Source: Microvirga rosea (GTDB lineage Bacteria; Pseudomonadota; Alphaproteobacteria; Rhizobiales; Beijerinckiaceae). From it: a stretch of 64,000 nt of DNA. The stretch is taken from contig NZ_JAJDOP010000002.1 in the NCBI RefSeq assembly GCF_020595095.1, forward strand, positions 1 through 64,000, read 5' to 3'. The position numbers and the translations under genes were made by a program. This document shows, one piece after another, positions 43,930 to 53,463 of the stretch; the stretch's first letter is position 1; each line of letters opens with the position of its first letter. The notes below the pieces were generated by a model. The model made no database searches, was not told where the DNA came from, and worked only from the letters and a program-made list of their open reading frames with translations.

Positions 43930-44811
43930 CTAATCGATGGCCCGGAGAATTCGGGCGTAAACGGCAAGCGCCGCCCCGAAGATCACGAGAACCAGAATCG
44001 ACAATGTCGCGGACAGCGGCCAGTTCAGGGTGACGATCGCCTGATCGTAGATCTCCGTTGCCAGGAGAAAGACCCGTCCGCCGCCCAGTAGCTTCGGCGT
44101 GATGAAGGATGAGACCGCGAGAACGAAACAGAGAAGGCAGCCGAGAGCGATTCCCGGGAGCGTGAGCGGAAGAACGACCCGCCAGAACACCCTGACCGGC
44201 CGAGCGCCCAAGGTCATCGCCGCCTCCTCGACTCGCGGATCGAGACGCCCGAACCCGGCAAGCAGGGAGAGAATCATATAGGGCATCAGGATTTCGACGA
44301 GGCCGATGACAACCCCTGTCGTGTTGAACATCAGCCGTGGCGGAGCGAAACCGAACGACGTGATGGCCTGGACGATCGGACCCTGGTCGGCCAGAAGGGC
44401 AATCCACCCATAAGTGCGCACGACCGCCGAGGTGAGCAGCGGAGAAATCACGAGCACCGTCAGGAACGTGCGCCACCGCCCTGAGCTTCGGTGAAGATAA
44501 AGCGCGATCGGATACGAGAGGATGAGCGTGAGGACAGTGATCGTCAGGCTCACCACCACGGAATTGATGATCAGCTCCAGGTAGAATGCGTCGCCTGCGA
44601 GACCGAACCAGTTGGCCAGAGTGAAGGTCTCCCTGATGCCGCCTCCGGACAAGGCCTCGTTGAAGGACATCCGCAGCAGATTGAGGACCGGCAGGATAAA
44701 TCCGACCACGTTCACCAGAGCGATCGGCAAAAGCAGGAGCGTCGCGGCTCCAAGCCGCCCAAGGGCCGGCCTGGGAATCGCAGCGATCGGCTCGGAGACG
44801 GCGACGCTCAT
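43930..44811 (-). CDS. ABC transporter permease (PotB-like)
   Basis: 293 residues from ATG 44811, six or seven helices. EAA loop at VEEAAMTLGARPVRVFWRVV then LPLTLPGIALG. The ATG overlaps the stop of the ATPase gene (ATGA), typical of pot operons. Forms a heterodimer with the PotC-like protein. Confidence 0.93.
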   Translation of the reverse strand: MSVAVSEPIAAIPRPALGRLGAATLLLLPIALVNVVGFILPVLNLLRMSFNEALSGGGIRETFTLANWFGLAGDAFYLELIINSVVVSLTITVLTLILSYPIALYLHRSSGRWRTFLTVLVISPLLTSAVVRTYGWIALLADQGPIVQAITSFGFAPPRLMFNTTGVVIGLVEILMPYMILSLLAGFGRLDPRVEEAAMTLGARPVRVFWRVVLPLTLPGIALGCLLCFVLAVSSFITPKLLGGGRVFLLATEIYDQAIVTLNWPLSATLSILVLVIFGAALAVYARILRAID

Positions 44812-45926
44812 GCGGTCCTCCCGAACACCATCGTGTCCTCGACCCGCCACATGAGCGAGACCGGGGCTCCGACGGCCCGAAACACGCGTCCGTGATCGGA
44901 CGCGGCCTCGACAACCAGTTCCGTGCCGCTCACATCCACATGATATTGCAGCAGATCGCCGACAAAGGTGACACGGCTCAGGCGGCCATCGAGGCGATTC
45001 GTCCCCTCGCCCCCAGAGGCGGAAGCGCCATCCGAATCGGTCAACCGGACACGATGCGGCCGCATCATGATCTCGACGGGTCCCTGGGCTCGGCTCGGGA
45101 TTCGCAGCACGGCGCCGCCGGCAATCGCGGTTCCGTCGCCCTTGCCCATTGCCTCGAGGCGATTCGTGCGGCCGACGAAGGACGCGACGAACGGCGTCGC
45201 CGGATGCTCATAGACGTCGACCGGCGTGCCGACCTGTTCGAGCTTCCCGCCCTTCATCACCACAACCTTGTCGCACATGCTCAGAGCTTCGACCTGATCA
45301 TGGGTGACGAAGACGGCGGTGATGCCGAGGTTCTGCTGGATGTCTCGGATTTCGTTGCGCATTTCATCGCGCAACTTCGCATCGAGATTGGACAACGGCT
45401 CGTCGAGAAGCAGGATCGAAGGGCGAATGACCAGAGCGCGGGCCAGGGCAACGCGCTGTTGCTGGCCGCCGGACAACTCACGGGGCCGTCGTTCCGCGAG
45501 CGGTTCGAGCCGCACCATCGCAAGCGCCTCCCTGACCCGCTGCTCGATCTCGGGCTTCGACACTCCACGCATTTCGAGCCCGAAGGCCACGTTCCGAGCA
45601 ACCGTCATGTGCGGGAACAGGGCATAGCTCTGGAAAACCAGCCCCATGTCACGCCGGTACACAGGCATCTGGGTGATGTCGCTCCTGCCCACCACGATGC
45701 GTCCGCCGCTTGGCGTAATCAGCCCCGCGATCATGCGCAGGGTCGTTGTCTTGCCGCAGCCCGAAGGCCCGAGGAGCGCCACGAGTTCACCCTTCGGCAC
45801 GTCGAGGTTCAGGGCCGCCACGGCTTCCGTATCGCCGTAGCGCTTCGTGAGGCCGTCGAGGCGCAGATGCGCATCGCGGCTGGTCAGGGCGGTCGGGGTT
45901 CCAGACAGGATTGTCTGATGCATCAT
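44808..45926 (-). CDS. ABC transporter ATPase (PotA-like)
   Basis: 372 residues from ATG 45926 (GGAG 6 nt upstream). Walker A GPSGCGKTTTLRM, signature LSGGQQQRVALARALVIRPS, Walker B LLLDEPLSNLDAKL and switch His in VFVTHDQVEALSM. The C-terminal TOBE region (MRPHRVRLTDSD, then a second half) is typical of PotA/FbpC. Energises the importer. Confidence 0.95.
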   Translation of the reverse strand: MMHQTILSGTPTALTSRDAHLRLDGLTKRYGDTEAVAALNLDVPKGELVALLGPSGCGKTTTLRMIAGLITPSGGRIVVGRSDITQMPVYRRDMGLVFQSYALFPHMTVARNVAFGLEMRGVSKPEIEQRVREALAMVRLEPLAERRPRELSGGQQQRVALARALVIRPSILLLDEPLSNLDAKLRDEMRNEIRDIQQNLGITAVFVTHDQVEALSMCDKVVVMKGGKLEQVGTPVDVYEHPATPFVASFVGRTNRLEAMGKGDGTAIAGGAVLRIPSRAQGPVEIMMRPHRVRLTDSDGASASGGEGTNRLDGRLSRVTFVGDLLQYHVDVSGTELVVEAASDHGRVFRAVGAPVSLMWRVEDTMVFGRTA

Positions 45927-45966
45927 GGCGCGCTCCATCAACGTTCTCGGGCTGCGGCGGACAGGA

Positions 45967-47007
45967 TCAGCGGCTGAGCGGAATGACGCGACGGCGCCAC
46001 TGCTCCGTGATCTTGTCACGGACTGACGCGACCGCGATCCAGTCGATATCGATCATCTTGTCCATGGATCCCGCGGCGGTTCGCGCCAGCGCGGCCTGGG
46101 AGATCTTTGCCTTGGAATTGGTGGGCGCGTAGAACATTTCCTCCGTGAATGCCGCCTGCGTTTCGGGCTTGAGGGCATAGTCGATAAAGGTCTTGGCCGC
46201 CTTGCTGTTGGGCGCGCTCTTCACCAGGTTGATGGTGTTGATCTGGAAGCCGCTGCCTTCCTGAGGCAGGACGACGCCGAGCTTGCCACCGGAAGAATCG
46301 GCATAAACCTGCGCGCGCGCATTCCACCCGATGCCGAGGGCGGCCTGGCCATTGGCGATGGGCGCGTAGACGTCGGGTTTCGGATCCCAGGTCTGGACGT
46401 TGGGCGCGAGCTCTCCGAGTTTGCCGATGCCGGCATCGACGCTCTTCTTGTAATCGTCGCCGCCCGCCATCTTATTGGCGATGATCGTCAGGGTCGTGCC
46501 TTGAATGTCCGGCACCGCGGGAATGGCGACCTTGCCGGCATATTGCTTGTCCCACAACACGTTCCATGATGTCGGCGCGGTCTTGACCTGATCCTTGTTG
46601 TAGAGAAGGACCAGGTTATCGAAGGTCACGGCAACGCCGTTGACGCCTTGCGCCTTCGCGGCCGGATAGAGGTCCGCGACGTTGGGCGAGACACTCTCGT
46701 CGACCTTGTCGAACAGGCCCTCGTCGGTGCCGGCTTTCGCGACGGACACATCCATGATCACCACATCGATCTGCGGTGCCGACTTCTGGGCCCGCAGGGT
46801 CCCGAGCATCTGCGCCGAGTTCGGCATGCCGTAGAACTCGACCTTGATGTCCGGATGAGCCTTCATGAAAGGTTCGACGACCGCCTTCACGTAGTGATCC
46901 TGGAAGATGCCGCTATAGGCCGCCAGGGTCACCGTTTCCGCCCAGGCCGGGCTGGAAACCGTGAAGGCGATGGCCGAGACACCGAGTAAGGTACGCATTT
47001 TTGTCAT
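45967..47007 (-). CDS. Periplasmic substrate-binding protein (PotD-like)
   Basis: 346 residues. Signal peptide LLGVSAIAFTVSSPAWA then E. The family pattern is visible in VTLAAYSGIFQDHYVKAVVE, VAVTFDNLVLLYNKDQVKTA, WNVLWDKQYAGKVAIPAVPD and FIDYALKPETQAAFTEEM. Related to polyamine/opine-type binding proteins; specificity undefined. It lies between the RraA-fold gene and the ATPase gene. Confidence 0.93.
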   Translation of the reverse strand: MTKMRTLLGVSAIAFTVSSPAWAETVTLAAYSGIFQDHYVKAVVEPFMKAHPDIKVEFYGMPNSAQMLGTLRAQKSAPQIDVVIMDVSVAKAGTDEGLFDKVDESVSPNVADLYPAAKAQGVNGVAVTFDNLVLLYNKDQVKTAPTSWNVLWDKQYAGKVAIPAVPDIQGTTLTIIANKMAGGDDYKKSVDAGIGKLGELAPNVQTWDPKPDVYAPIANGQAALGIGWNARAQVYADSSGGKLGVVLPQEGSGFQINTINLVKSAPNSKAAKTFIDYALKPETQAAFTEEMFYAPTNSKAKISQAALARTAAGSMDKMIDIDWIAVASVRDKITEQWRRRVIPLSR

Positions 47008-47050
47008 GGTTCATTATCCCTCTGTTGCGTGACTTCTCGTTCCCTACGCG

Positions 47051-47722
47051 TCAGGCGACGCGAAGGGCCTTTTCTTCAACGATGCGGGTCGCTCCCGATA
47101 TGTCGGGCAGCTTTTCGCCGTTGCGCAGCCGCTCGAGCAGCTTGATCTCGTTCTCCTGCATGCCGATGGCGCGTTCCGCGACCGCCCTCGCCTCCGACGG
47201 ATGCAGAACGATGACGCCGCTCTCGTCCGCCAGAATGGCATCGCCCGGCTCCACGACTTGGCCGCCGACCGTCACGGGCACGTTGATCGCCCCCTCGAGA
47301 CCGAGGATCTTCGTGGTGATCGGGGACGGACCACGGCACCACATGGGCATCTGCACATTGCGGATCTCGGAGAAGTCCGTGGCCGGACCATCGACGATTC
47401 CGGCCTTCACGCCGGCGATCTTCATGGCGTGGGTCACGACACCGCCCCAGCAGGCGTGGCGCGTGTCGCCGCACCGATCCACCACGACGATGTCGCCGGG
47501 CCTCACAAGCTTCGTTAGGTAATGGAGGATGGTGCTGTCCGCGTGAGGCAGGCGTACGGTCACGGCCGTGCCGGCGACACGTTTCTCCGGCAGCACCGCC
47601 CGCAATTCCCGGTCGACGAAGCCGGAGTGAAGAAAGTGGCCGACGGTCGCCGTCTCGACCCGCTCCAGAAGCGTGATGAGCTCCTGGGAGATCTGCTTGG
47701 GCATATCATTGACGATAAACAT
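47051..47722 (-). CDS. RraA/dimethylmenaquinone-methyltransferase-fold protein
   Basis: 223 residues from ATG 47722. Fold segments: ETATVGHFLHSGFVDRELRA, RPGDIVVVDRCGDTRHACWG, VTHAMKIAGVKAGIVDGPAT then DFSEI. In active 4-carboxy-4-hydroxy-2-oxoadipate aldolases and RraA the last segment is DGAVRD with an essential Arg; here it reads DGPATD, so the Arg is Thr. It may therefore not be an aldolase. It is 13 bp downstream of the nitrilase-type gene. Confidence 0.85.
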   Translation of the reverse strand: MFIVNDMPKQISQELITLLERVETATVGHFLHSGFVDRELRAVLPEKRVAGTAVTVRLPHADSTILHYLTKLVRPGDIVVVDRCGDTRHACWGGVVTHAMKIAGVKAGIVDGPATDFSEIRNVQMPMWCRGPSPITTKILGLEGAINVPVTVGGQVVEPGDAILADESGVIVLHPSEARAVAERAIGMQENEIKLLERLRNGEKLPDISGATRIVEEKALRVA

Positions 47723-47735
47723 CGCGCGAACCTCC

Positions 47736-48542
47736 TCAAGACAGGACGTGGTGCCGTTCGACGGGCACGTTGCGGCGAACATGAGAGATGTAGTCGAGCT
47801 CCAGGCGCGCGGCGGTGCTGCTGACCCGGTCGGTGCTCTGGGCCACGATGTGTCCCCACGGATCGATCACCATGGAGTGCCCCCAACACCACTTCTTGCC
47901 GTCCGAGTGAGCGCCGACTTGGCCCACGGCCAGGAAGTAGGTCTGTGTCTCGATGGCGCGGGCGCGGGCGAGCGTCTCCCAATGGTCCTTGCCGGTCATG
48001 AGCGTGAAGGCCGCAGGCAAAACGATCACGTCCGAGCCGGCATCGCGCAGCTTGCGGAAGAGTTCAGGGAAACGAATGTCGTAGCAGATGGCGCAACCGA
48101 CGGTCACGTCTCCGACCTTATAGGTCACGACCTCTTCGCCACGGCTGATCGTATCGGATTCGCGATAGCTGGTGCCGCCCGGAATATCGACGTCGAACAG
48201 GTGGATCTTGCGATAGCGGGCAATTTCCTTGCCGGTCGGGCCGAACACCACTGTCGTGTTGTAGTGATTGTTGCCATGGCGCTCGACGACGCTGCCCGCG
48301 TGGATCGTGACCTTGTGGCGCGCGGCGAGATCCGACATCAGCCGGTAAGCGTCGCCGTCCGGGAACGACTCGGCGCTGGCATGAATGTTCTCACGCCCCT
48401 CCCCGAGGAATGCATAGTATTCAGGCAGCACGATAAGGTCCGGAGCTTCGTCCTTAACGGCTTTTTCTATCATCGCAGCGGCGGTCTTCAGGTTCTCCGC
48501 CTTGTCGTTCTGCGAATTCATTTGGATTAAACTGACTTTCAC
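47736..48542 (-). CDS. Carbon-nitrogen hydrolase (nitrilase superfamily, Nit2-like)
   Basis: 268 residues. The Glu-Lys-Cys triad is visible: Glu in IVLPEYYAF, Lys in ARYRKIHLFD and Cys in VGCAICYDIRFPELFRKL. The segment HGNNHYNTTVVFGPTGKEIA and the C-terminal ..WGHSMVIDPWGHIVA match the Nit2/omega-amidase branch, which hydrolyses a small amide. First gene of the operon; LysR lies upstream. Confidence 0.93.
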   Translation of the reverse strand: MKVSLIQMNSQNDKAENLKTAAAMIEKAVKDEAPDLIVLPEYYAFLGEGRENIHASAESFPDGDAYRLMSDLAARHKVTIHAGSVVERHGNNHYNTTVVFGPTGKEIARYRKIHLFDVDIPGGTSYRESDTISRGEEVVTYKVGDVTVGCAICYDIRFPELFRKLRDAGSDVIVLPAAFTLMTGKDHWETLARARAIETQTYFLAVGQVGAHSDGKKWCWGHSMVIDPWGHIVAQSTDRVSSTAARLELDYISHVRRNVPVERHHVLS

Positions 48543-48680
48543 GTCATGCCTCCGTTGAAACCGGGACCGGCATGTGAGCGTGGGCTCCGAAGCCTGACAA
48601 ACGTGAAATACTTTGCCTGTAGACCAAGTTTTGCTTATTTCGCAGTTGCAAAATAAACTTTTCCCTTACAGATCAGATGC

Positions 48681-49592
48681 TTACCATGACGCTCCATCGG
48701 CCTGGGCCGCAGAAAAGACCCGGGCAACCTCCTGTGCCATCGTCGCAGCGACCGCTGAGATCAGATTATCGGGGTGGTCCGAGTAGACCGCGTGAAATGA
48801 CAGGGGCGGAAACGGCGGAGCCACATCGAGCTCGACGAGCGCTCCCGTCTCCAGCTGATCCCGCACGATGACCTTGGGCAGAGGCGTGATGCCGACCCCA
48901 TCCTTTGCGAGGCGAATGATGGTTGCCAGCGAGTTGGAATTGTAGATCGTCGGGTCCTCGATCCCCGCGTCCGCCAACTGCCGCAACACCCGGTGATGGG
49001 GCATGCTGTCCTTGGAATACGCGAGAATGGGATGATCGGCGATCTCGGCGAGAGTCAGCGCTCCTTGAGGCAGGTTGAGGCGCGGGCTCGCGAGCCAGGT
49101 GCAGGCGAAGGTGCAAAGATCGAGGTTGATAAGGCCGGATCCGATGACAGGTCCGATGATCAGCGCCAGATCGATTTTCCCGTCCGCCACCTCCCGGGCC
49201 AGGTTGAGACTGGTGTCGGTGTTCAGGTCGATCGCAACGCTCGGATACCGCTCCCGGAAACGTTCGATGAACTGCGGCAGCCAGGCGTGAACGATCGAAT
49301 CGATGGTGCCGATCCGAATGGACCCGCGAAGGCTTCCGGGTTCGCTGACAGCCTCCCTGAATTCGTTCGCGACGCGCACGAGTTCCTCGGCTTTGGACAC
49401 GGCCTGCTGCCCGAGCATCGTCAGCCGGATGCAACGGGCATCCCGCTCGAACAGACGGATCCCAAGGTCGCGCTCAAGGGTTGCGATTCGGTTCGAGATA
49501 GCGGCTTGTGTCGTGTTGAGCCTGTCGGCCGCGGCGCTGAAGCTTCCGAGACGGGCGACCCAAAGGAAGGTCTCGACAAATCGAAGATTCAT
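48681..49592 (-). CDS. LysR-family transcriptional regulator
   Basis: 303 residues. N-terminal helix-turn-helix (FVETFLWVARLGSFSAAADR then LNTTQAAISNRIATLERDLG) and a C-terminal periplasmic-binding-like effector domain (SIRIGTIDSIVHAWLPQFIE, LALIIGPVIGSGLINLDLCT). It precedes the nitrilase operon on the same strand by 138 bp and is the likely regulator. The inducer is unknown, probably the imported compound. Confidence 0.94.
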   Translation of the reverse strand: MNLRFVETFLWVARLGSFSAAADRLNTTQAAISNRIATLERDLGIRLFERDARCIRLTMLGQQAVSKAEELVRVANEFREAVSEPGSLRGSIRIGTIDSIVHAWLPQFIERFRERYPSVAIDLNTDTSLNLAREVADGKIDLALIIGPVIGSGLINLDLCTFACTWLASPRLNLPQGALTLAEIADHPILAYSKDSMPHHRVLRQLADAGIEDPTIYNSNSLATIIRLAKDGVGITPLPKVIVRDQLETGALVELDVAPPFPPLSFHAVYSDHPDNLISAVAATMAQEVARVFSAAQADGASW

Positions 49593-49842
49593 CTCCTCTC
49601 AATCTCCACCTTGCTGCAAAACACCAAAGCCGCGCGAGAGATTGAGAAACAAAATATCAATACAATACTCGTGTTTGTTCATGTCAGAAAGAGTAAGACC
49701 TGCCTGACGAATGATCCATACCCCGCAGAGTACCTCCGGAGACTAGATCTGATCGCATCACAAATGTGCGACAACGCATATCAGCCTGACGTCGTCATCG
49801 AAATGTTATATGTGACGCCTGCAAATCATAAGAGGGAGTGCC

Positions 49843-50505
49843 ATGACCTGGATCGAAGCCATCGGTTGGCTGGGGGCGGCGCTGGCAATCACCGGCAGCG
49901 CCATGCGCACGATCATCCCGCTGCGCTGCATCGGGATAGCGACGAATCTCGTGTCCCTGACCTATGCCAGCCTCATGCATCTCTACCCGAGCATGACCGT
50001 CAACCTGATCCTGCTCCCGCTCAACGGATTTCGCCTCTACCAGATGCTGCGCCTGATCCAGAAGGTGAAGGTCGCGTCGAAAAGCGATCTGTCCATGGAA
50101 TGGCTGAAGCCTTTCATGACCCAGCGTTCCGTCAAGGCCGGGGAGGTTCTGTTCGCAAAAGGGGATGTGGCGAACTGCATGTACTACACCCTCTCCGGCG
50201 CGTTCCGGCTGCGGGAGCTCGGGATCGATCTGCCACCGGGGCGGGTTGTTGGGGAAATGGGCTTTCTGTCGCCCGACAATAAACGAACCCAGACCCTCGA
50301 ATGCCTGGAAAAGGGCGATGTCCTGAGCATCACCTACGACGAGGTCCGCCAGCTCTACTTCCAGAACCCGGAATTCGGTTTCTATTTTCTGCGCCTCACG
50401 ACAGAGCGCCTCTTCACCAATATGGAGAGAATGGAAAATGAGATTACCCGGCTGCGGGGCCGCTCGACCCATGCCTCGGAAGCGGACAATGCGATATCAG
50501 CCTAG
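49843..50505 (+). CDS. Membrane-anchored cyclic-nucleotide-binding-domain protein
   Basis: 220 residues. Two or three hydrophobic helices in the first 70 residues (AIGWLGAALAITGSAMRT and ATNLVSLTYASLMHLYPS). The C-terminal CNB domain (about 85-200) carries VKAGEVLFAKGDVANCMYYT then LSGAFRLRELG and GRVVGEMGFLSPDNKRTQTL. Conserved Gly-Glu-x-Gly is present, but the phosphate-binding Arg region is not classical, so ligand binding is uncertain. Resembles CNB-linked small membrane regulators. Confidence 0.85.
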   Translation: MTWIEAIGWLGAALAITGSAMRTIIPLRCIGIATNLVSLTYASLMHLYPSMTVNLILLPLNGFRLYQMLRLIQKVKVASKSDLSMEWLKPFMTQRSVKAGEVLFAKGDVANCMYYTLSGAFRLRELGIDLPPGRVVGEMGFLSPDNKRTQTLECLEKGDVLSITYDEVRQLYFQNPEFGFYFLRLTTERLFTNMERMENEITRLRGRSTHASEADNAISA

Positions 50506-50650
50506 AATGACTCCAATCTGCGCCTAGTTTAGAATTCCTATAAACCATTGATATCACGGATATTTTCGTTGACCCACCGGTAACCGCATGGTTCTTCCGG
50601 GCCGATCGGGATGCTCCGTCCCTATGTCAGGCATAGGTTTGAGGAATTTC

Positions 50651-51691
50651 ATGACGATGAACACGATGTTTGCACGAGCCCTGCTGCTGGGAACGATCAG
50701 TCTGTCCACGGCGGCCGGAATGGCCTTTCCCGCTGCGGCCCAGAGTGTCGTGAACGTTTATACGAATCGGGAGCCGGGCCTCTATTCGGCCACGCTCGAT
50801 GAGTTCACCAAGGCGACGGGCATCAAGGTCAATGCCATCTTTTCGGAGCAGGGGCTGTCGGAGCGCATCAAGGCCGAAGGCGAGAACAGCCCGGCCGATG
50901 TGCTGATCACCGTAGACATCGGACGCATCCAGGAAGCCGTCGACCTCGGAATCACCCAGCCGGTGAAATCGGAGGCGCTGAACAGCGCCATTCCCTCGCA
51001 GCTCCGCGACCCTGAAGGGCGCTGGTTCGCCCTCTCGATGCGCGCCCGTTCCATCTACGCCTCCAAGGAGCGCGTGAAGGACAAGGCCATGACCTACGAG
51101 GACCTGGCCGACCCGAAATGGAAGGGCAAGATCTGCACGCGTTCGTTCCAGCACCAGTACAACATCGCCCTGACGGCCGCGATGATCGTCAAGCATGGCG
51201 AGGCGGCAACGGAGGAGTGGCTGAAGGGCGTGAAGGCAAACCTTGCCAAGAAGCCTTCCGGCGGCGACCGTGACGTGGCCAAGGATATTCTGGCCGGCGT
51301 CTGCGATATCGGCCTGGGCAACACCTACTATGTCGGCCTGATGACCAACGGGACCAACCCGGAGCAGAAGAAGTGGGCCGAGGCGATCAATGTGATCCTC
51401 CCCACGTTCAAAGGCGGCGCCACTCATGTGAACGTCTCCGGCATCGCCATGATGAAGAATGCGCCGAACCGCGAAAACGCGCTCAAGCTCATGGAATACA
51501 TGGCGACACCCGCCGCCCAGCACGTGTTCGCCGACGTGAACTATGAGTATCCGGTCCGCGCCGGCATCGAGATCAACCCCCTCGTCAAGTCCTTCGGCCC
51601 CCTGAAGGCCGAAGAGATGAGCCTCGCGGAAGTGGCCAAGAACCGCGCCAAGGCCAGCGCGCTCGTCGACAAGGTCGGGTTCGACCGGTAA
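50651..51691 (+). CDS. Iron(III)-type ABC substrate-binding protein (FbpA-like)
   Basis: 346 residues from ATG 50651. Signal peptide LLLGTISLSTAAGMAFPAAA then QS. Family features of FbpA/FutA-type proteins: VVNVYTNREPGLYSATLDEF, DVLITVDIGRIQEAVDLG, GKICTRSFQHQYNIALTAAM, DIGLGNTYYVGLM and HVNVSGIAMMKNAPNRENAL. The paired Tyr residues of the iron site are probably in NTYYVG. Followed by its permease. Confidence 0.93.
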   Translation: MTMNTMFARALLLGTISLSTAAGMAFPAAAQSVVNVYTNREPGLYSATLDEFTKATGIKVNAIFSEQGLSERIKAEGENSPADVLITVDIGRIQEAVDLGITQPVKSEALNSAIPSQLRDPEGRWFALSMRARSIYASKERVKDKAMTYEDLADPKWKGKICTRSFQHQYNIALTAAMIVKHGEAATEEWLKGVKANLAKKPSGGDRDVAKDILAGVCDIGLGNTYYVGLMTNGTNPEQKKWAEAINVILPTFKGGATHVNVSGIAMMKNAPNRENALKLMEYMATPAAQHVFADVNYEYPVRAGIEINPLVKSFGPLKAEEMSLAEVAKNRAKASALVDKVGFDR

Positions 51692-51742
51692 GGAAACTCC
51701 TCACCGCACGTGGGAGAGCCGCTTTCCGGTCCACCGATCCAA

Positions 51743-53452
51743 ATGAGAACGCTCGCTCCCACGCACCTTCCCGCGACAAGCCTCCGGCGCGCCCTGAACG
51801 GCGCGCCGCTTTGGTCTGTCGTCGTCGTCGTCGCTGTCGCGGCCCTGGTGCTGGCGCCTCTCGTTTCCCTGATCCGTATTGCCTCGCAAGGTGAGGCGAC
51901 CCTGTGGGCCCAGGTGACCGTGGACATCCTGCCCGCGGCCCTCCTCGATACGGGAATGCTGCTGGCAGGCGTTGCGGCCCTTGCCGGCACGGTCGGGATC
52001 GGCACCGCCTGGCTCGTCACGGCTCACCGGTTTCCAGGGCGGCGGCTGGTCGCCGCCATGCTCCCCCTGCCGCTTGCGGTGCCCACATACATCACCGCCT
52101 ACATCTACGTCGAAATTTTCGATGCCGCGGGCCCCGTCCAGATGGGGTTGCGCAGCCTCATGGGCTGGACGTCCCGGGGCGACTACTGGTTTCCCGAAAT
52201 CCGATCCGTCTACGGCTGCATCTTCGTGATGTCGGCAGTCCTCTACCCATACGTTTACCTTGCGGCCCGGGTGATGTTCCTCACCCAAAGCGCCAGCATG
52301 ATCGAGGTGGCGCGGACACTGGGCGCCAGCCGCCTGCGTCTGTTCCGAGCCATTGCGATCCCGCTTGCGCGCCCTGCCCTTGCGGTCGGCCTCTCGCTCG
52401 TTCTTCTGGAAGCGTTGAACGACATCGGCGCCAGCGAATATCTCGGCGTGAGGACGCTCACCGTATCGATCTTCACCACCTGGCTGAACCGCGGCAGCCT
52501 TGCAGGGGCGGCGCAGATCGCCTGTGTCATGCTCGCCATCGTGATCGTGCTGATCGCAACCGAGCGGTACGGACGCCGCGACAGGCGCTATACGCTCTCG
52601 ACACGCCGTCCGCGCGTCACGCAGCCTGTCGGCCTGTCCGGCGGAGCGGCTTGGTTGGCGACATTGTCCTGTGCTCTCCCCGTCCTGATGGGTTTCGTGC
52701 TGCCGATCGGCTTCCTGGTCCGGGAGGTCCTGCGGCGTGGCTTCGCGGAGCAGGTCGATGATGCTTTTCTGGGTCATCTTTTGACGACGATCGGTCTCTC
52801 GGGCGTCGCGACCCTCGCAACACTGGCCTTCGGGATCATTTTGGTCACCGCCTCGCGCCTCGCCCGCCTCCATCTGACGAAGGTGGCGCTCGCCATTGCG
52901 GGAATAGGTTACGCGGTGCCCGGAACGGTTCTGGCGCTCGGGCTTCTCACGCCCCTCGTGTCCATCGACACGGGTCTCGGGACTTTGTGGCGCCTGCTGA
53001 CCGGAGAGCGGATCGGGCTGATCCTGATGGGGTCGGCTGGAGGCATCGTCGTGGCCTATCTGATCCGTTTCCTGCCGATCGCAACCGGCTCCCTCTCGGC
53101 GGGCCTCGACCGGGTCTCACCCGGCCTGGAGGATGCCGGCCGCATTCTCGGCGCGAGGCCACGGGAGCTGGTTCTCAGAATCCAGATTCCGCTCCTGCGC
53201 CCGGCCCTGGCGAGCGCCGCGCTCCTGGTCTTCGTCGACTGCATCAAGGAGCTGTCGGCCACGCTCCTGCTGCGGCCGCTGAACACCGAAACCCTCGCGA
53301 CGCTGGTGTATGGGCACGCCTCCCGCGGGGCATTCGAGGACGGCTCGCTCGCCGCCCTCGTGATCGTGCTCGTCGGCCTTCTCCCAGTCATCCAGCTGGT
53401 CCGAAGTGCCGAAGCCGCCCCCCGGAAGGCCGGAAGCCCGTCCGGTTCCTGA
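51743..53452 (+). CDS. Iron-type ABC transporter permease (FbpB-like)
   Basis: 569 residues from ATG 51743 (a GTG at 51710 would add 11). Two fused permease halves with about twelve helices and two EAA-like loops (VARTLGASRLRLFRAIAIPL and DAGRILGARPRELVLRIQIP). FbpB-type permeases have this duplicated form. 51 bp after the binding-protein gene. An ATPase (FbpC) is not adjacent. Confidence 0.95.
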   Translation: MRTLAPTHLPATSLRRALNGAPLWSVVVVVAVAALVLAPLVSLIRIASQGEATLWAQVTVDILPAALLDTGMLLAGVAALAGTVGIGTAWLVTAHRFPGRRLVAAMLPLPLAVPTYITAYIYVEIFDAAGPVQMGLRSLMGWTSRGDYWFPEIRSVYGCIFVMSAVLYPYVYLAARVMFLTQSASMIEVARTLGASRLRLFRAIAIPLARPALAVGLSLVLLEALNDIGASEYLGVRTLTVSIFTTWLNRGSLAGAAQIACVMLAIVIVLIATERYGRRDRRYTLSTRRPRVTQPVGLSGGAAWLATLSCALPVLMGFVLPIGFLVREVLRRGFAEQVDDAFLGHLLTTIGLSGVATLATLAFGIILVTASRLARLHLTKVALAIAGIGYAVPGTVLALGLLTPLVSIDTGLGTLWRLLTGERIGLILMGSAGGIVVAYLIRFLPIATGSLSAGLDRVSPGLEDAGRILGARPRELVLRIQIPLLRPALASAALLVFVDCIKELSATLLLRPLNTETLATLVYGHASRGAFEDGSLAALVIVLVGLLPVIQLVRSAEAAPRKAGSPSGS

Positions 53453-53463
53453 GACGGCACCCT

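Noticed and set aside
44892..45977. 361-codon frame antisense to the PotA-like ATPase
   Set aside because: Shadow of the ATPase gene; no start site or family resemblance.
51701..52873. 390-codon minus frame antisense to the FbpB-like permease
   Set aside because: Charged, low-complexity shadow translation.
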